Of a DNA stretch of 64,000 bases, positions 26,221-32,878 are shown in pieces (the first letter of the stretch is position 1; the number at the start of each line of letters is the position of its first letter). The stretch is from NCBI GenBank assembly GCA_958418185.1, contig CATZEP010000001.1:1-64000 (forward strand), written 5' to 3'. The notes below the pieces were generated by a model. The model made no database searches, had not been told where the DNA came from, and saw only the letters and a list, made by a program, of their open reading frames with translations. This DNA is from an uncultured Collinsella sp. (GTDB taxonomy: Bacteria; Actinomycetota; Coriobacteriia; Coriobacteriales; Coriobacteriaceae). Made by a program: the position numbers and the translations under genes.

Positions 26221-26610
26221 ATGGGAAAGACTTTCAGCTTTGTCTCCGGTGCGCTTTTTGGTGCTGCCGCCGGCGCTATCATCGGCGTTGCTCTGGCCCC
26301 GCGCTCGGGTGCCGAGACCCGCGCCATGGCCGCCGATATCGCCAACGACGCCTGGGACAACATGCGTGACACCTACGAGCACAGTGCCGAGGAGGCTCGT
26401 GCCGCGGTCAACGACTTTGGTCCGATGGTCGACGCCAAGACCGATGACCTGCGCGCCAAGGTCGACCTGGCCCGCGAGCGCATGGACCAGCTTCGCGAGC
26501 AGCTCAACGACGCCATCTCGGGCGGCAACGTGACGCCCGCTGCCGACGTCGTGGTCGAGAACGTCACCGAGGCCGGCACCGAGGCCACGGAGTCCTCGAC
26601 CGAGGCATAA
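26221..26610 (+). CDS. YtxH-domain protein
   Basis: 129 residues. A single N-terminal membrane helix with small residues (FVSGALFGAAAGAIIGVALAPRSG) followed by a charged, amphipathic coiled region (about 30-105) is the YtxH/GvpP pattern, in which the APxSGxETR segment follows the helix. AGGAGAGG is 7 bases from the ATG chosen here; an ATG two codons earlier is too close to it. YtxH-type proteins are general-stress or cell-envelope associated. The stop codon overlaps the start of the next gene (TAATG), so the two are probably made together. Confidence 0.85.
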   Translation: MGKTFSFVSGALFGAAAGAIIGVALAPRSGAETRAMAADIANDAWDNMRDTYEHSAEEARAAVNDFGPMVDAKTDDLRAKVDLARERMDQLREQLNDAISGGNVTPAADVVVENVTEAGTEATESSTEA

Positions 26611-27365
26611 TGCGCGCAGGGGATTTTGTCGGCGTCAAGGTTTATCGTAAGCCTGCCGAAGACAAGCGCACCAAAAAGGACGGCACGCCGCGCAGCCCTA
26701 AAAAGCTCGGCAAGATTCACTTTCCCGTCTTTACCCCGGGCGGCACGCGCGTGGTGGGCTTTATGGTCCGCCAGTCCGATATCGCGGGTATGATCGAGCG
26801 CCCCGACCGATTTGTGGCGCTCGATGCCATCGGCGTCTATGAGGGTGCTGTCGCGGTCGACGACGTCAGGGGCACCTACGATGCCGCCGCGGCCAAGCGC
26901 CTCGATATCAACCTGGACGATTGCATCATCTGGGTTGGCATGGACGTGCGCACGGAATCGGGCGATGTCGTGGGCTACTGCTCGGACGTTGAGTTCAAAC
27001 CGCGCTCGGGCATTGTGCAGACGTTCTATGTGACCGCCAGCGCCGCATCGAGCATGTTGGTGGGCGACACGCAGGTGCCGCCGACGATGCTGCGCGGCTA
27101 CGAGAACGGCGCGATGATTGTCTCGGACGAGGTCAAGGCGCTCGGGTATTCGGGCGGCGCGGCCGCCAAGGCTGCCGAGGCCAGTGTCGTGGTGGGCGAT
27201 AAGGTCAAGAAGGGCGCCAAGGTGCTCGATGACAAGGGATCGGTCGCCGTGGACAAGGGCAGCCGCGCACTGGGCAAGCAGCTCGGCAAGACGCGCGGTA
27301 TGTTCAAGGCCTTTAAGGACGAATATCAAAAGGCGAGCGGGGGCTCGTCAAAAGCTAGCAAATAG
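26610..27365 (+). CDS. PRC-barrel domain protein
   Basis: 251 residues. Two PRC-barrel-like beta units are suggested: about 35-110 (KIHFPVFTPGGTRVVGFMVRQSDIAGMI) and 110-175 (VGMDVRTESGDVVGYCSDVEFKPRSG). A Lys/Ala/Gly-rich tail (from about 185) with VGDKVKKGAKVLDDKGSVAVDKG repeats is probably helical or disordered. PRC barrels are cytosolic adaptor modules; the downstream MgtE-like protein also begins with them. Translational coupling to the YtxH gene suggests a shared envelope task. No catalytic residues are evident. Confidence 0.7.
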   Translation: MRAGDFVGVKVYRKPAEDKRTKKDGTPRSPKKLGKIHFPVFTPGGTRVVGFMVRQSDIAGMIERPDRFVALDAIGVYEGAVAVDDVRGTYDAAAAKRLDINLDDCIIWVGMDVRTESGDVVGYCSDVEFKPRSGIVQTFYVTASAASSMLVGDTQVPPTMLRGYENGAMIVSDEVKALGYSGGAAAKAAEASVVVGDKVKKGAKVLDDKGSVAVDKGSRALGKQLGKTRGMFKAFKDEYQKASGGSSKASK

Positions 27366-27386
27366 CGACGTACCAAATGATGGGAG

Positions 27387-27416
27387 GCGAGCCGGAGACA
27401 TGTTGCTCCGGCTCGC
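27387..27416. terminator. Hairpin between PRC-barrel and deacetylase-like genes
   Basis: A perfect 11-bp stem, GCGAGCCGGAG / CTCCGGCTCGC, with an 8-base loop, followed by TGTGTTT. It is a weak terminator or attenuator. Confidence 0.55.
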
Positions 27417-27437
27417 TGTGTTTATGGGGGAGGGCAC

Positions 27438-28844
27438 ATGCGCCAAAACGGATCTAACTTAAACGGGCGCTCGGGTGCGCGTCCGACGGCGCGCCGCGAC
27501 CTGGGGCAGCTGCCCAGCGGCCAGCGTCGACGTCGCCGTAAGCCCGGCGCGATGTACCTCAACCATAGCCGTGGGTTTAGCGATCGCAGCGCGCGCATCG
27601 GCAACGGGCGCTCGCCGCGTCGACCGTCCCGCCTGCCCTATGCGCTCATCGCCGTGGGTTGCGCGCTCGTGCTGTTTATCGCTGCCGTCGTGGGCTACGT
27701 CAATCGCAGCGTGGACGTGGAGCTCAACGGGCAAAAGACCGCGGTGCGCGTGGGCTCTACGTTGCAGAATCTTATCGACGATCAAAGCCTGACCGAAACG
27801 TACGACGCCGGCGATCTGCTGGCCGTCGACGACAGCGTGCTCAAGCGCCATGGCGGCGAAAAGCTGTCGGTGAAGGTCGACGGCAAGCGCGTGAAACAAG
27901 GCAAATGGGATAGTCGCGAGCTTACGGGTGGCGAGAAGGTGACGGTCAAGGACGGCCGCAACGTGTACGAAAAGCACGAGGTCCAGGCCACGACTATCGA
28001 GCCAAAGCTTAAGGTCGAGGGCACGGGCGCCATTGAGTATGTCAAAACCTGGGGCGTTCAGGGTCGCTCCGAGGTATGGGTCGGCGAGCAGTCGGGCAAG
28101 ACGCAGGACCGCGGCGAGGTCGTGCCCGCCACCGACTGCGTGGTCGAGTGCGCAAGCGTAGCGCCCAAGGGCAACGAAAAGTACGTGGCCCTGACATTTG
28201 ACGAGGGTCCGAGCGGCGCGACCAAGCAGATCTTGCAGGTGCTCAAGGAAAAGGGCGTCACGGCAACGTTCTTCCTTTCGGGCGATGCCGCGGAAGCCTC
28301 GCCCGCTACCGCCAAAGCGATTGTCGATGCCGGGTGCGAGGTCGGCTCCAACAGCTACAGCGATGATTCGCTCAAGGGCGAGGATTGCGAGACGGTGCGC
28401 AAGCAGATCACGAAGGGTACCGAGGCGATTAAGTCGGCGACCGGTGTCGAGACGATGTTGCTTCGCGCCCCCTACGCCGCGTTTGACGAGCAAAACTGGA
28501 TCGACTCGATGGACCTGGTGTCCGCCGTGGTTTCGTGGAATATCGATTCGGGCGACTGGCTGCTCAACGGCGCCGACGAGCAAGTATCGACCGTGCTCGA
28601 CTCGATGACGCCGGGCAATATTGTGCTGCTCACCGATAGCGATGAGTGCGCCGAGCAGACGCTCGAGGCGCTGCCGCAGATTATCGATGGCCTTGTCGCC
28701 GACGGCTACAAGATCGTGACGCTCAGCGACCTGGTCAAGACGGACACGGCGTTGAGCAAAAAGCTCACCTCGCTCACCAAGGTTTCCATGCCCAAAAACG
28801 CCGTGTTCCCCCAACTCCCCGAGGACGACGACACCACAGAGTAG
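27438..28844 (+). CDS. Polysaccharide-deacetylase-like protein lacking canonical catalytic residues
   Basis: 468 residues. A basic cytoplasmic N-terminus (about 1-65), one membrane anchor (LPYALIAVGCALVLFIAAVVGYV, 66-88), a DUF348/G5-like small beta domain (about 92-150), then a NodB fold (about 245-440). Compared with active NodB enzymes, the TFDDGP motif reads TFDEGP (253-258), the HxxxH metal ligands are Asn305 and Asp309, and the C-terminal catalytic His (LLHD) is Thr399 in LLTD. RAPYAAF and DSGDW partly keep motifs 3 and 4. It is thus an extracellular, membrane-tethered protein that is probably inactive as a classical deacetylase; it may bind peptidoglycan or use another chemistry. Confidence 0.85.
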   Translation: MRQNGSNLNGRSGARPTARRDLGQLPSGQRRRRRKPGAMYLNHSRGFSDRSARIGNGRSPRRPSRLPYALIAVGCALVLFIAAVVGYVNRSVDVELNGQKTAVRVGSTLQNLIDDQSLTETYDAGDLLAVDDSVLKRHGGEKLSVKVDGKRVKQGKWDSRELTGGEKVTVKDGRNVYEKHEVQATTIEPKLKVEGTGAIEYVKTWGVQGRSEVWVGEQSGKTQDRGEVVPATDCVVECASVAPKGNEKYVALTFDEGPSGATKQILQVLKEKGVTATFFLSGDAAEASPATAKAIVDAGCEVGSNSYSDDSLKGEDCETVRKQITKGTEAIKSATGVETMLLRAPYAAFDEQNWIDSMDLVSAVVSWNIDSGDWLLNGADEQVSTVLDSMTPGNIVLLTDSDECAEQTLEALPQIIDGLVADGYKIVTLSDLVKTDTALSKKLTSLTKVSMPKNAVFPQLPEDDDTTE

Positions 28845-28846
28845 CC

Positions 28847-28869
28847 ATTGGGGACATGCTTAAACGACT
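28847..28869. repeat. Degenerate GGGGACATGCTTAAAC palindrome copy
   Basis: The segment ATTGGGGACATGCTTAAACG shares most of its bases with the loops at 61059 and 16831; the left arm is partly lost. It follows the stop codon by two bases. Confidence 0.45.
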
Positions 28870-28996
28870 GGTTGTTTAGGACGGTTTTAATCGCTTTGTC
28901 CCACCGTGCTCATCCGGCTCTATGTCACGGATACGTCAGCGTTTGGTATGCCTGCAATGTGCAGGGCATAAATTCGGTGCCGCAGCGCGATGCTGA

Positions 28997-29005
28997 TGCT
29001 ATAGT
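28997..29005 (+). promoter_or_regulatory. Extended -10 promoter of the cation operon
   Basis: TGC followed by TATAGT forms an extended -10; transcription would start near 29012. No good -35 is visible, as is usual for extended -10 promoters. The 150 bases before it hold one bulged hairpin (about 28947-28969, TATGCC-TGCA / TGCAGGGCATA) and nothing else recognised. Confidence 0.45.
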
Positions 29006-29011
29006 TACTGC

Positions 29012-29218
29012 GGTTAATGTGGGTCAAGAGAAAGGTTACAGGTGAAATCCAAACCTCGACCATACAGTCGATGACCCCATGCAGGTGCTTTCTGCGCGTG
29101 CACGGGGTGTGAGCGCCGAGCGGCGTGCCGCCCGCGCATGCGTATACATATCTAAAAGTCCACGGATTGCGTGCCGGCATGGTCACGCGGTCCGCAGGAA
29201 TAATGATGGGGAGCACCA
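29012..29218 (+). ncRNA. Structured leader RNA, candidate riboswitch of the MgtE-like/NRAMP operon
   Basis: The ~207-base leader can fold into a three-way junction: P1 GGGTCA/TGACCC (29021-29026, 29072-29077), P2 AGGTT/AACCT (29033-29037, 29052-29056), P3 CGAC/GTCG (29057-29060, 29067-29070). The 3' strand of P1 can pair instead with a downstream segment, CCCCATGCA with TGCACGGGG (29075-29083, 29099-29107), which would exclude P1. A third hairpin of 11 bp with two G-T pairs (29163-29173, 29184-29194) ends two bases before an AGGA box. A short open frame, MMGSTIELSE, starts at 29203 and overlaps the gene start. It does not match the M-box consensus I know. The ligand is unknown; Mg2+ or Mn2+ is suggested by the genes. 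Confidence 0.45.
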
Positions 29219-31063
29219 TTGAATTATCTGAGTGAGATGCTCAAATTGCCGGTCTTGGACGTCGACGGCGAAAAGCTCGGCGTGGTTAACGATTTTGGCA
29301 TTGCAACCGGCGAAGTTTTTCCGCACGTGACGTCGCTCGCGTTCCGTGGTCCCGGCAAGACGCCGTTTATGATCAGTTGGCGCAAATGGGTCGACCGTAT
29401 CGACGAGACGGGTGTACACCTTAAGACGTCGGCCACCGAAATCCGTTTTTCGTACTTGCAGCCGACCGAACTCTTGCTTGCCCGCGACGTGCTCAACAAG
29501 CAGATTGTCGACACGCAGGGCATGAAGGTCGTGCGCGTAAACGACATCAAGTTCTCTATGTCGGGCGAAAATCAGCTGCGCCTGCTGGGCGCCGAGGTCG
29601 GTGCTCGCGGTCTGCTACGCGCCATCAGCCCCACGCTCGAGCATGTCGTCGAGGGCTTTATGAAGCACTTGGGCAAGCCGCTCAGCGAGGACATTATCGC
29701 CTGGTCTTACATGGACCTGCTCGATCGCTCGACTAAGAACATCCAGCTCTCGGTGTCGCACAAGACGCTTGGCGAGCTGCATCCTGCCGACATTGCCGAC
29801 ATTATCGAGCAGCTCGACCCGCGCCTGCGTGCGCAGGTGTTCGCGCAGCTCGACACCGCCCAAGCCGCCGAGGCCATCTCGGAGTTCGATGATGACGAGC
29901 TCATGACCGAGATGCTCGAGGGCCTGTCCGATACCGACGCATCGTCGATGCTGGCCATGATGGACCCGGACGACGCTGCCGACCTGATCGACGAGCTCGA
30001 TTATGAGAAGGCCGAGAAGCTCCTGCGCCTGATGGGCGTCAAGGAGGAGAAGGCGATTCGTAATCTGTTGGGCTATGAGGACAACACCGCCGGCCGCATC
30101 ATGACCTCGGAGTTTGTCTCCCTGCCCGCCACGGCGACGGTCGGCGATGCCATCGAGGCGATTCGCAAACTCGACGAGGACTTTGAGAGCGTCTACTACG
30201 TCTATACCGAGGACCCGAGCGGCATGCTGACGGGCGTGCTTTCGCTGCGCACGCTGATCGTGGCCGACCGCGACGCCACGCTGGGCCAGCTCGCCTATCG
30301 CGATCTGGTCTACGTGTCGCCCGACGAGGATCAGGAAGACGTGACGGACGAGATGACCAAGTACGACCTGGTTGCCATCCCTGTCTGCGACGAGAACCGT
30401 CATATCCTGGGTATCGTGACCTTCGACGACGCCATGGACGTTATCGCCGAGGAGCATCAGGAGGACCTGCAGATCGCCGGTGTCGGCTCGGGCGATAGCG
30501 CGTCGGACGACTCGACGAACGTGCTCAGCTGGTTCGTGCATCGTCAGTACTGGGTCGTCGTGTGGGGCATCGCCTCGTGCATTATGGCGACCGTGCTGGG
30601 GACGGCGCTGCGCTCCGCGCATCTGGTGGTGTTCCCCATGTGCGCCATGCCGCTCGTGCTGCTGGCTGCCTCGCGCATGGTGTCGTTCGTCAAGAACTAC
30701 TTCCTCGAGTACGACGGTCACGACGACGAGCCCAAACCGTACCTGGGATTCTTCTTCCAGAGCACGGGTATGGGCCTGATCCTTTCGCTTGTTACTTACC
30801 TGTGCGCGCAGCTGGTGCGCACCGCCGCGTTCCCCGATGCCACCATGTTTGAGGAGCAGCTCTTTACCGGCTGCTTTAATATCGCTGCCGTCATTTGCCT
30901 GGTTGGCAACATGAGCGCTGTGATTTATCTGATGGTGCTGTTCTGGCGCGACGAGCACGACCTTAACACGTCGGGCACCGCCATGAACGTCATCGCCGTC
31001 ATGATTTCGTGTGTGGCGTACTGCATCGCCGCGGTGCTGCTCACCATGTCGGTCATGGGGTAG
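29219..31063 (+). CDS. PRC-barrel/MgtE_N/CBS membrane protein with atypical transmembrane domain
   Basis: 614 residues, TTG start with GGGGAG 5 bases upstream. Two PRC-barrel-like units (about 5-90 and 92-140), an MgtE N-domain superhelix (about 185-290, rich in DDAADLIDEL-type repeats), a CBS pair (about 292-412), then five helices (about 441-614). Layout and helix number match MgtE Mg2+ channels, but the membrane part does not show the conserved pore segment (the PxxGGNxGxQ-type stretch of MgtE) and is connected by a short acidic loop. The cytosolic part therefore looks like a Mg2+-sensing module on a divergent or non-conducting membrane domain. The NRAMP-related gene follows after 8 bases, so regulation of that transporter is a plausible role. 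Confidence 0.8.
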   Translation: MNYLSEMLKLPVLDVDGEKLGVVNDFGIATGEVFPHVTSLAFRGPGKTPFMISWRKWVDRIDETGVHLKTSATEIRFSYLQPTELLLARDVLNKQIVDTQGMKVVRVNDIKFSMSGENQLRLLGAEVGARGLLRAISPTLEHVVEGFMKHLGKPLSEDIIAWSYMDLLDRSTKNIQLSVSHKTLGELHPADIADIIEQLDPRLRAQVFAQLDTAQAAEAISEFDDDELMTEMLEGLSDTDASSMLAMMDPDDAADLIDELDYEKAEKLLRLMGVKEEKAIRNLLGYEDNTAGRIMTSEFVSLPATATVGDAIEAIRKLDEDFESVYYVYTEDPSGMLTGVLSLRTLIVADRDATLGQLAYRDLVYVSPDEDQEDVTDEMTKYDLVAIPVCDENRHILGIVTFDDAMDVIAEEHQEDLQIAGVGSGDSASDDSTNVLSWFVHRQYWVVVWGIASCIMATVLGTALRSAHLVVFPMCAMPLVLLAASRMVSFVKNYFLEYDGHDDEPKPYLGFFFQSTGMGLILSLVTYLCAQLVRTAAFPDATMFEEQLFTGCFNIAAVICLVGNMSAVIYLMVLFWRDEHDLNTSGTAMNVIAVMISCVAYCIAAVLLTMSVMG

Positions 31064-31071
31064 GTGGTCGC

Positions 31072-32334
31072 GTGCAAAACACGAAGCAAAAGGCGAGCAC
31101 CAAGCAAAAGCTGACCATCGCGGCCATCTTTGGCGCCATGGGCCCCGGTCTTCTGGCGGCGCTTTCGGGCAATGACGCCGGCGGCATCGCCACGTATTCC
31201 AGCGCGGGCGCCAGCTATGGCTATAAGATGCTCTGGATGCTTCCCGTCATGACCGTGCTGCTTATCGTGACGCAGGAGACCGCGGCGCGCTGCGGATGCG
31301 TCACGGGTAAGGGCCTGGCCTCGCTCATCCGTGAGCGCTTTGGCGTGCGCAGGAGCGTGCTGGCCATGGCGGCGCTGCTGATCGCCAACACGGCCGTTAC
31401 CATTTCGGAGTTCGCGGGCATCGCGAGTGGCCTTGCTCTGTTTGGCGTTCCGGCGAGCATCTCGGTGCCGCTCGTGGCGCTGCTGGTGTGGATGCTTACC
31501 ATGTCGGGCAGCTTCCAGCGCATCGAGAAGATTTTGCTGCTGGTAAGCTGCGTGTTCGTGACCTACATCGTCGCCGCGTTTATGGCCGGCCCCAACTGGG
31601 GCGAGGTCGCGGTCGACTTGGTCGTCCCCAATATTCAGAACGATCCCAGTTACGTGTCGCTTGTGGTCGCAACAATCGGTACCACCATCGCACCGTGGAT
31701 GATCTTCTTGGCTCAGAACAACGTGGTCGATAAGAATGCGGGCGAGGACGACATCGTGCTGCAGCGTATTGATACCGTGAGCGGCTCGATCGCCGCTGAT
31801 ATCATTGCTGGCTTCATTATCATCACGACCGGTACGGTGCTGTTCCCGGCTGGTATTCAGATTAGCGATGCCGCCGATGCCGCCCGCGCGCTGGAGCCCA
31901 TCGCGGGCCAGTGGTCCACGGTGTTGTTCGCCTCGGGCCTGGTCGCAGCGAGCTTTTTGGCTGCCTGCGTGCTGCCCGGCGTTACGTCGAGTGCCATCTG
32001 CGAGGCATTTGGCTGGGAGCGCGGTGCCGATCGCAGCTGGGACGAGGCCCCGGTTTACCGCGGCATCATTACGGCCATCATCGGCATTTCTGCCGTGTTG
32101 GTGCTCATGCCTGGCGTCGATTTGTTCCAGATTATGATGACCTCGCAGGTCATCAACGGCGTGCTGCTGCCCGTAGTCCTGGTATTTCAGGTGGTTATCG
32201 CGGCGGATCGCCACATTATGGGCGCCAACCGCAACGGCCGCGTATGGAACGTGCTCACTTGGGCGACTATCGGCGTGATTACGGTGCTGACGGTCGTCAT
32301 GTTTGTGCTGCAAGCGATGGGCTACGGCGCGTAG
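31072..32334 (+). CDS. NRAMP-related magnesium transporter (NRMT-like)
   Basis: About 420 residues and 11 predicted helices, GTG start just after the previous stop. The fold is SLC11/NRAMP, but the metal site departs from Mn/Fe transporters: helix 1 has NDAGG (Asp35) where NRAMP has DPGN, and helix 6 has GTTIAPW where NRAMP has an A-x-x-MPH segment, so the sulfur ligand that selects against Mg2+ is missing. The same kind of substitutions mark the Mg2+-transporting branch of the family, of which an Eggerthella lenta member has been characterised. The gene is therefore more likely to import Mg2+ (or Mn2+) than iron. It is coupled to the MgtE-like gene and ended by a strong terminator. Confidence 0.8.
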   Translation: MQNTKQKASTKQKLTIAAIFGAMGPGLLAALSGNDAGGIATYSSAGASYGYKMLWMLPVMTVLLIVTQETAARCGCVTGKGLASLIRERFGVRRSVLAMAALLIANTAVTISEFAGIASGLALFGVPASISVPLVALLVWMLTMSGSFQRIEKILLLVSCVFVTYIVAAFMAGPNWGEVAVDLVVPNIQNDPSYVSLVVATIGTTIAPWMIFLAQNNVVDKNAGEDDIVLQRIDTVSGSIAADIIAGFIIITTGTVLFPAGIQISDAADAARALEPIAGQWSTVLFASGLVAASFLAACVLPGVTSSAICEAFGWERGADRSWDEAPVYRGIITAIIGISAVLVLMPGVDLFQIMMTSQVINGVLLPVVLVFQVVIAADRHIMGANRNGRVWNVLTWATIGVITVLTVVMFVLQAMGYGA

Positions 32335-32354
32335 CGCCCACTTTTGCTTCCGAA

Positions 32355-32387
32355 CAGGCCGCAGCGATGGGCTGCGGCCTGTTTTTT
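32355..32387 (+). terminator. Intrinsic terminator of the cation operon
   Basis: A perfect 11-bp stem, CAGGCCGCAGC / GCTGCGGCCTG, with a 5-base loop and six T residues. Confidence 0.93.
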
Positions 32388-32416
32388 GTCTGCTATAGGG
32401 CGTTAGTTATATGGCG

Positions 32417-32646
32417 GTGGGCAAAAAATGCCAAATATGAGTACTGTTGCTAAGTGAATAGCATTTACATCCAAAAAGATAATGAACATAACCTATAGCA
32501 TGTTCATTAAAATTGGCTTCAATACGCCTTAAACCAGTCGGGTTGGCTGCTTTAGGGGGTTATAGGGGTCGCCCGAACGTCAATTTGGGTGGTTTTGCCT
32601 GCTACTAAAATGGTAACAGTACTCATATTTGCCCTTTTTTGCCCAC
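32417..32646. repeat. Long inverted repeat, 32-base arms
   Basis: GTGGGCAAAAAATG... (32417-32448) and its complement (32615-32646) match at 30 of 32 positions and enclose 166 AT-rich bases with no gene. The arms include the palindrome-like core CAAATATGAGTACTGTT. No transposase is present and I see no target-site duplication. Confidence 0.8.
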
Positions 32647-32817
32647 AGGCCTTTGAGGTTGCGGCGAAAAGGGCTTGTTTTGATTGTTTGGGGCAGGCAC
32701 GAGGCACGGAAACGATGTCTGGAGGGGCGGAGCGGCTTGGAATTCATCCGTAGAGGTCTTCATTGGCTGCGCCAGGAGTGCTTCCGGGTGCTGGTGCAAA
32801 AGGAGTGTCCCTAACTG

Positions 32818-32855
32818 CCGCAGGGGGCGTCGGCCGTGGCCGACGCCCCCTGCGG
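32818..32855. terminator. Perfect 18-bp hairpin downstream of the acyltransferase
   Basis: CCGCAGGGGGCGTCGGCC pairs perfectly with its complement around a 2-base GT loop. No T-run occurs on either side. It lies just beyond the stop of the minus-strand acyltransferase. The preceding 170 bases (32647-32817) contain no gene I can support. Confidence 0.65.
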
Positions 32856-32878
32856 GTGTAAGCAGATTTGGCTGCGCG

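Noticed and set aside
29012..29218. M-box (ykoK) magnesium riboswitch
   Set aside because: The conserved AGGTGAGGCTCCT and adjoining M-box segments as I know them are absent, so it is left as an unassigned structured leader.
31072..32334. Standard MntH manganese/iron transporter
   Set aside because: The DPGN and MPH metal-site motifs are replaced by DAGG and APW, which fits the Mg2+-transporting branch better.
32660..32817. Short open frames between the inverted repeat and the acyltransferase hairpin
   Set aside because: They lack ribosome-binding sites and any recognisable composition or motif.
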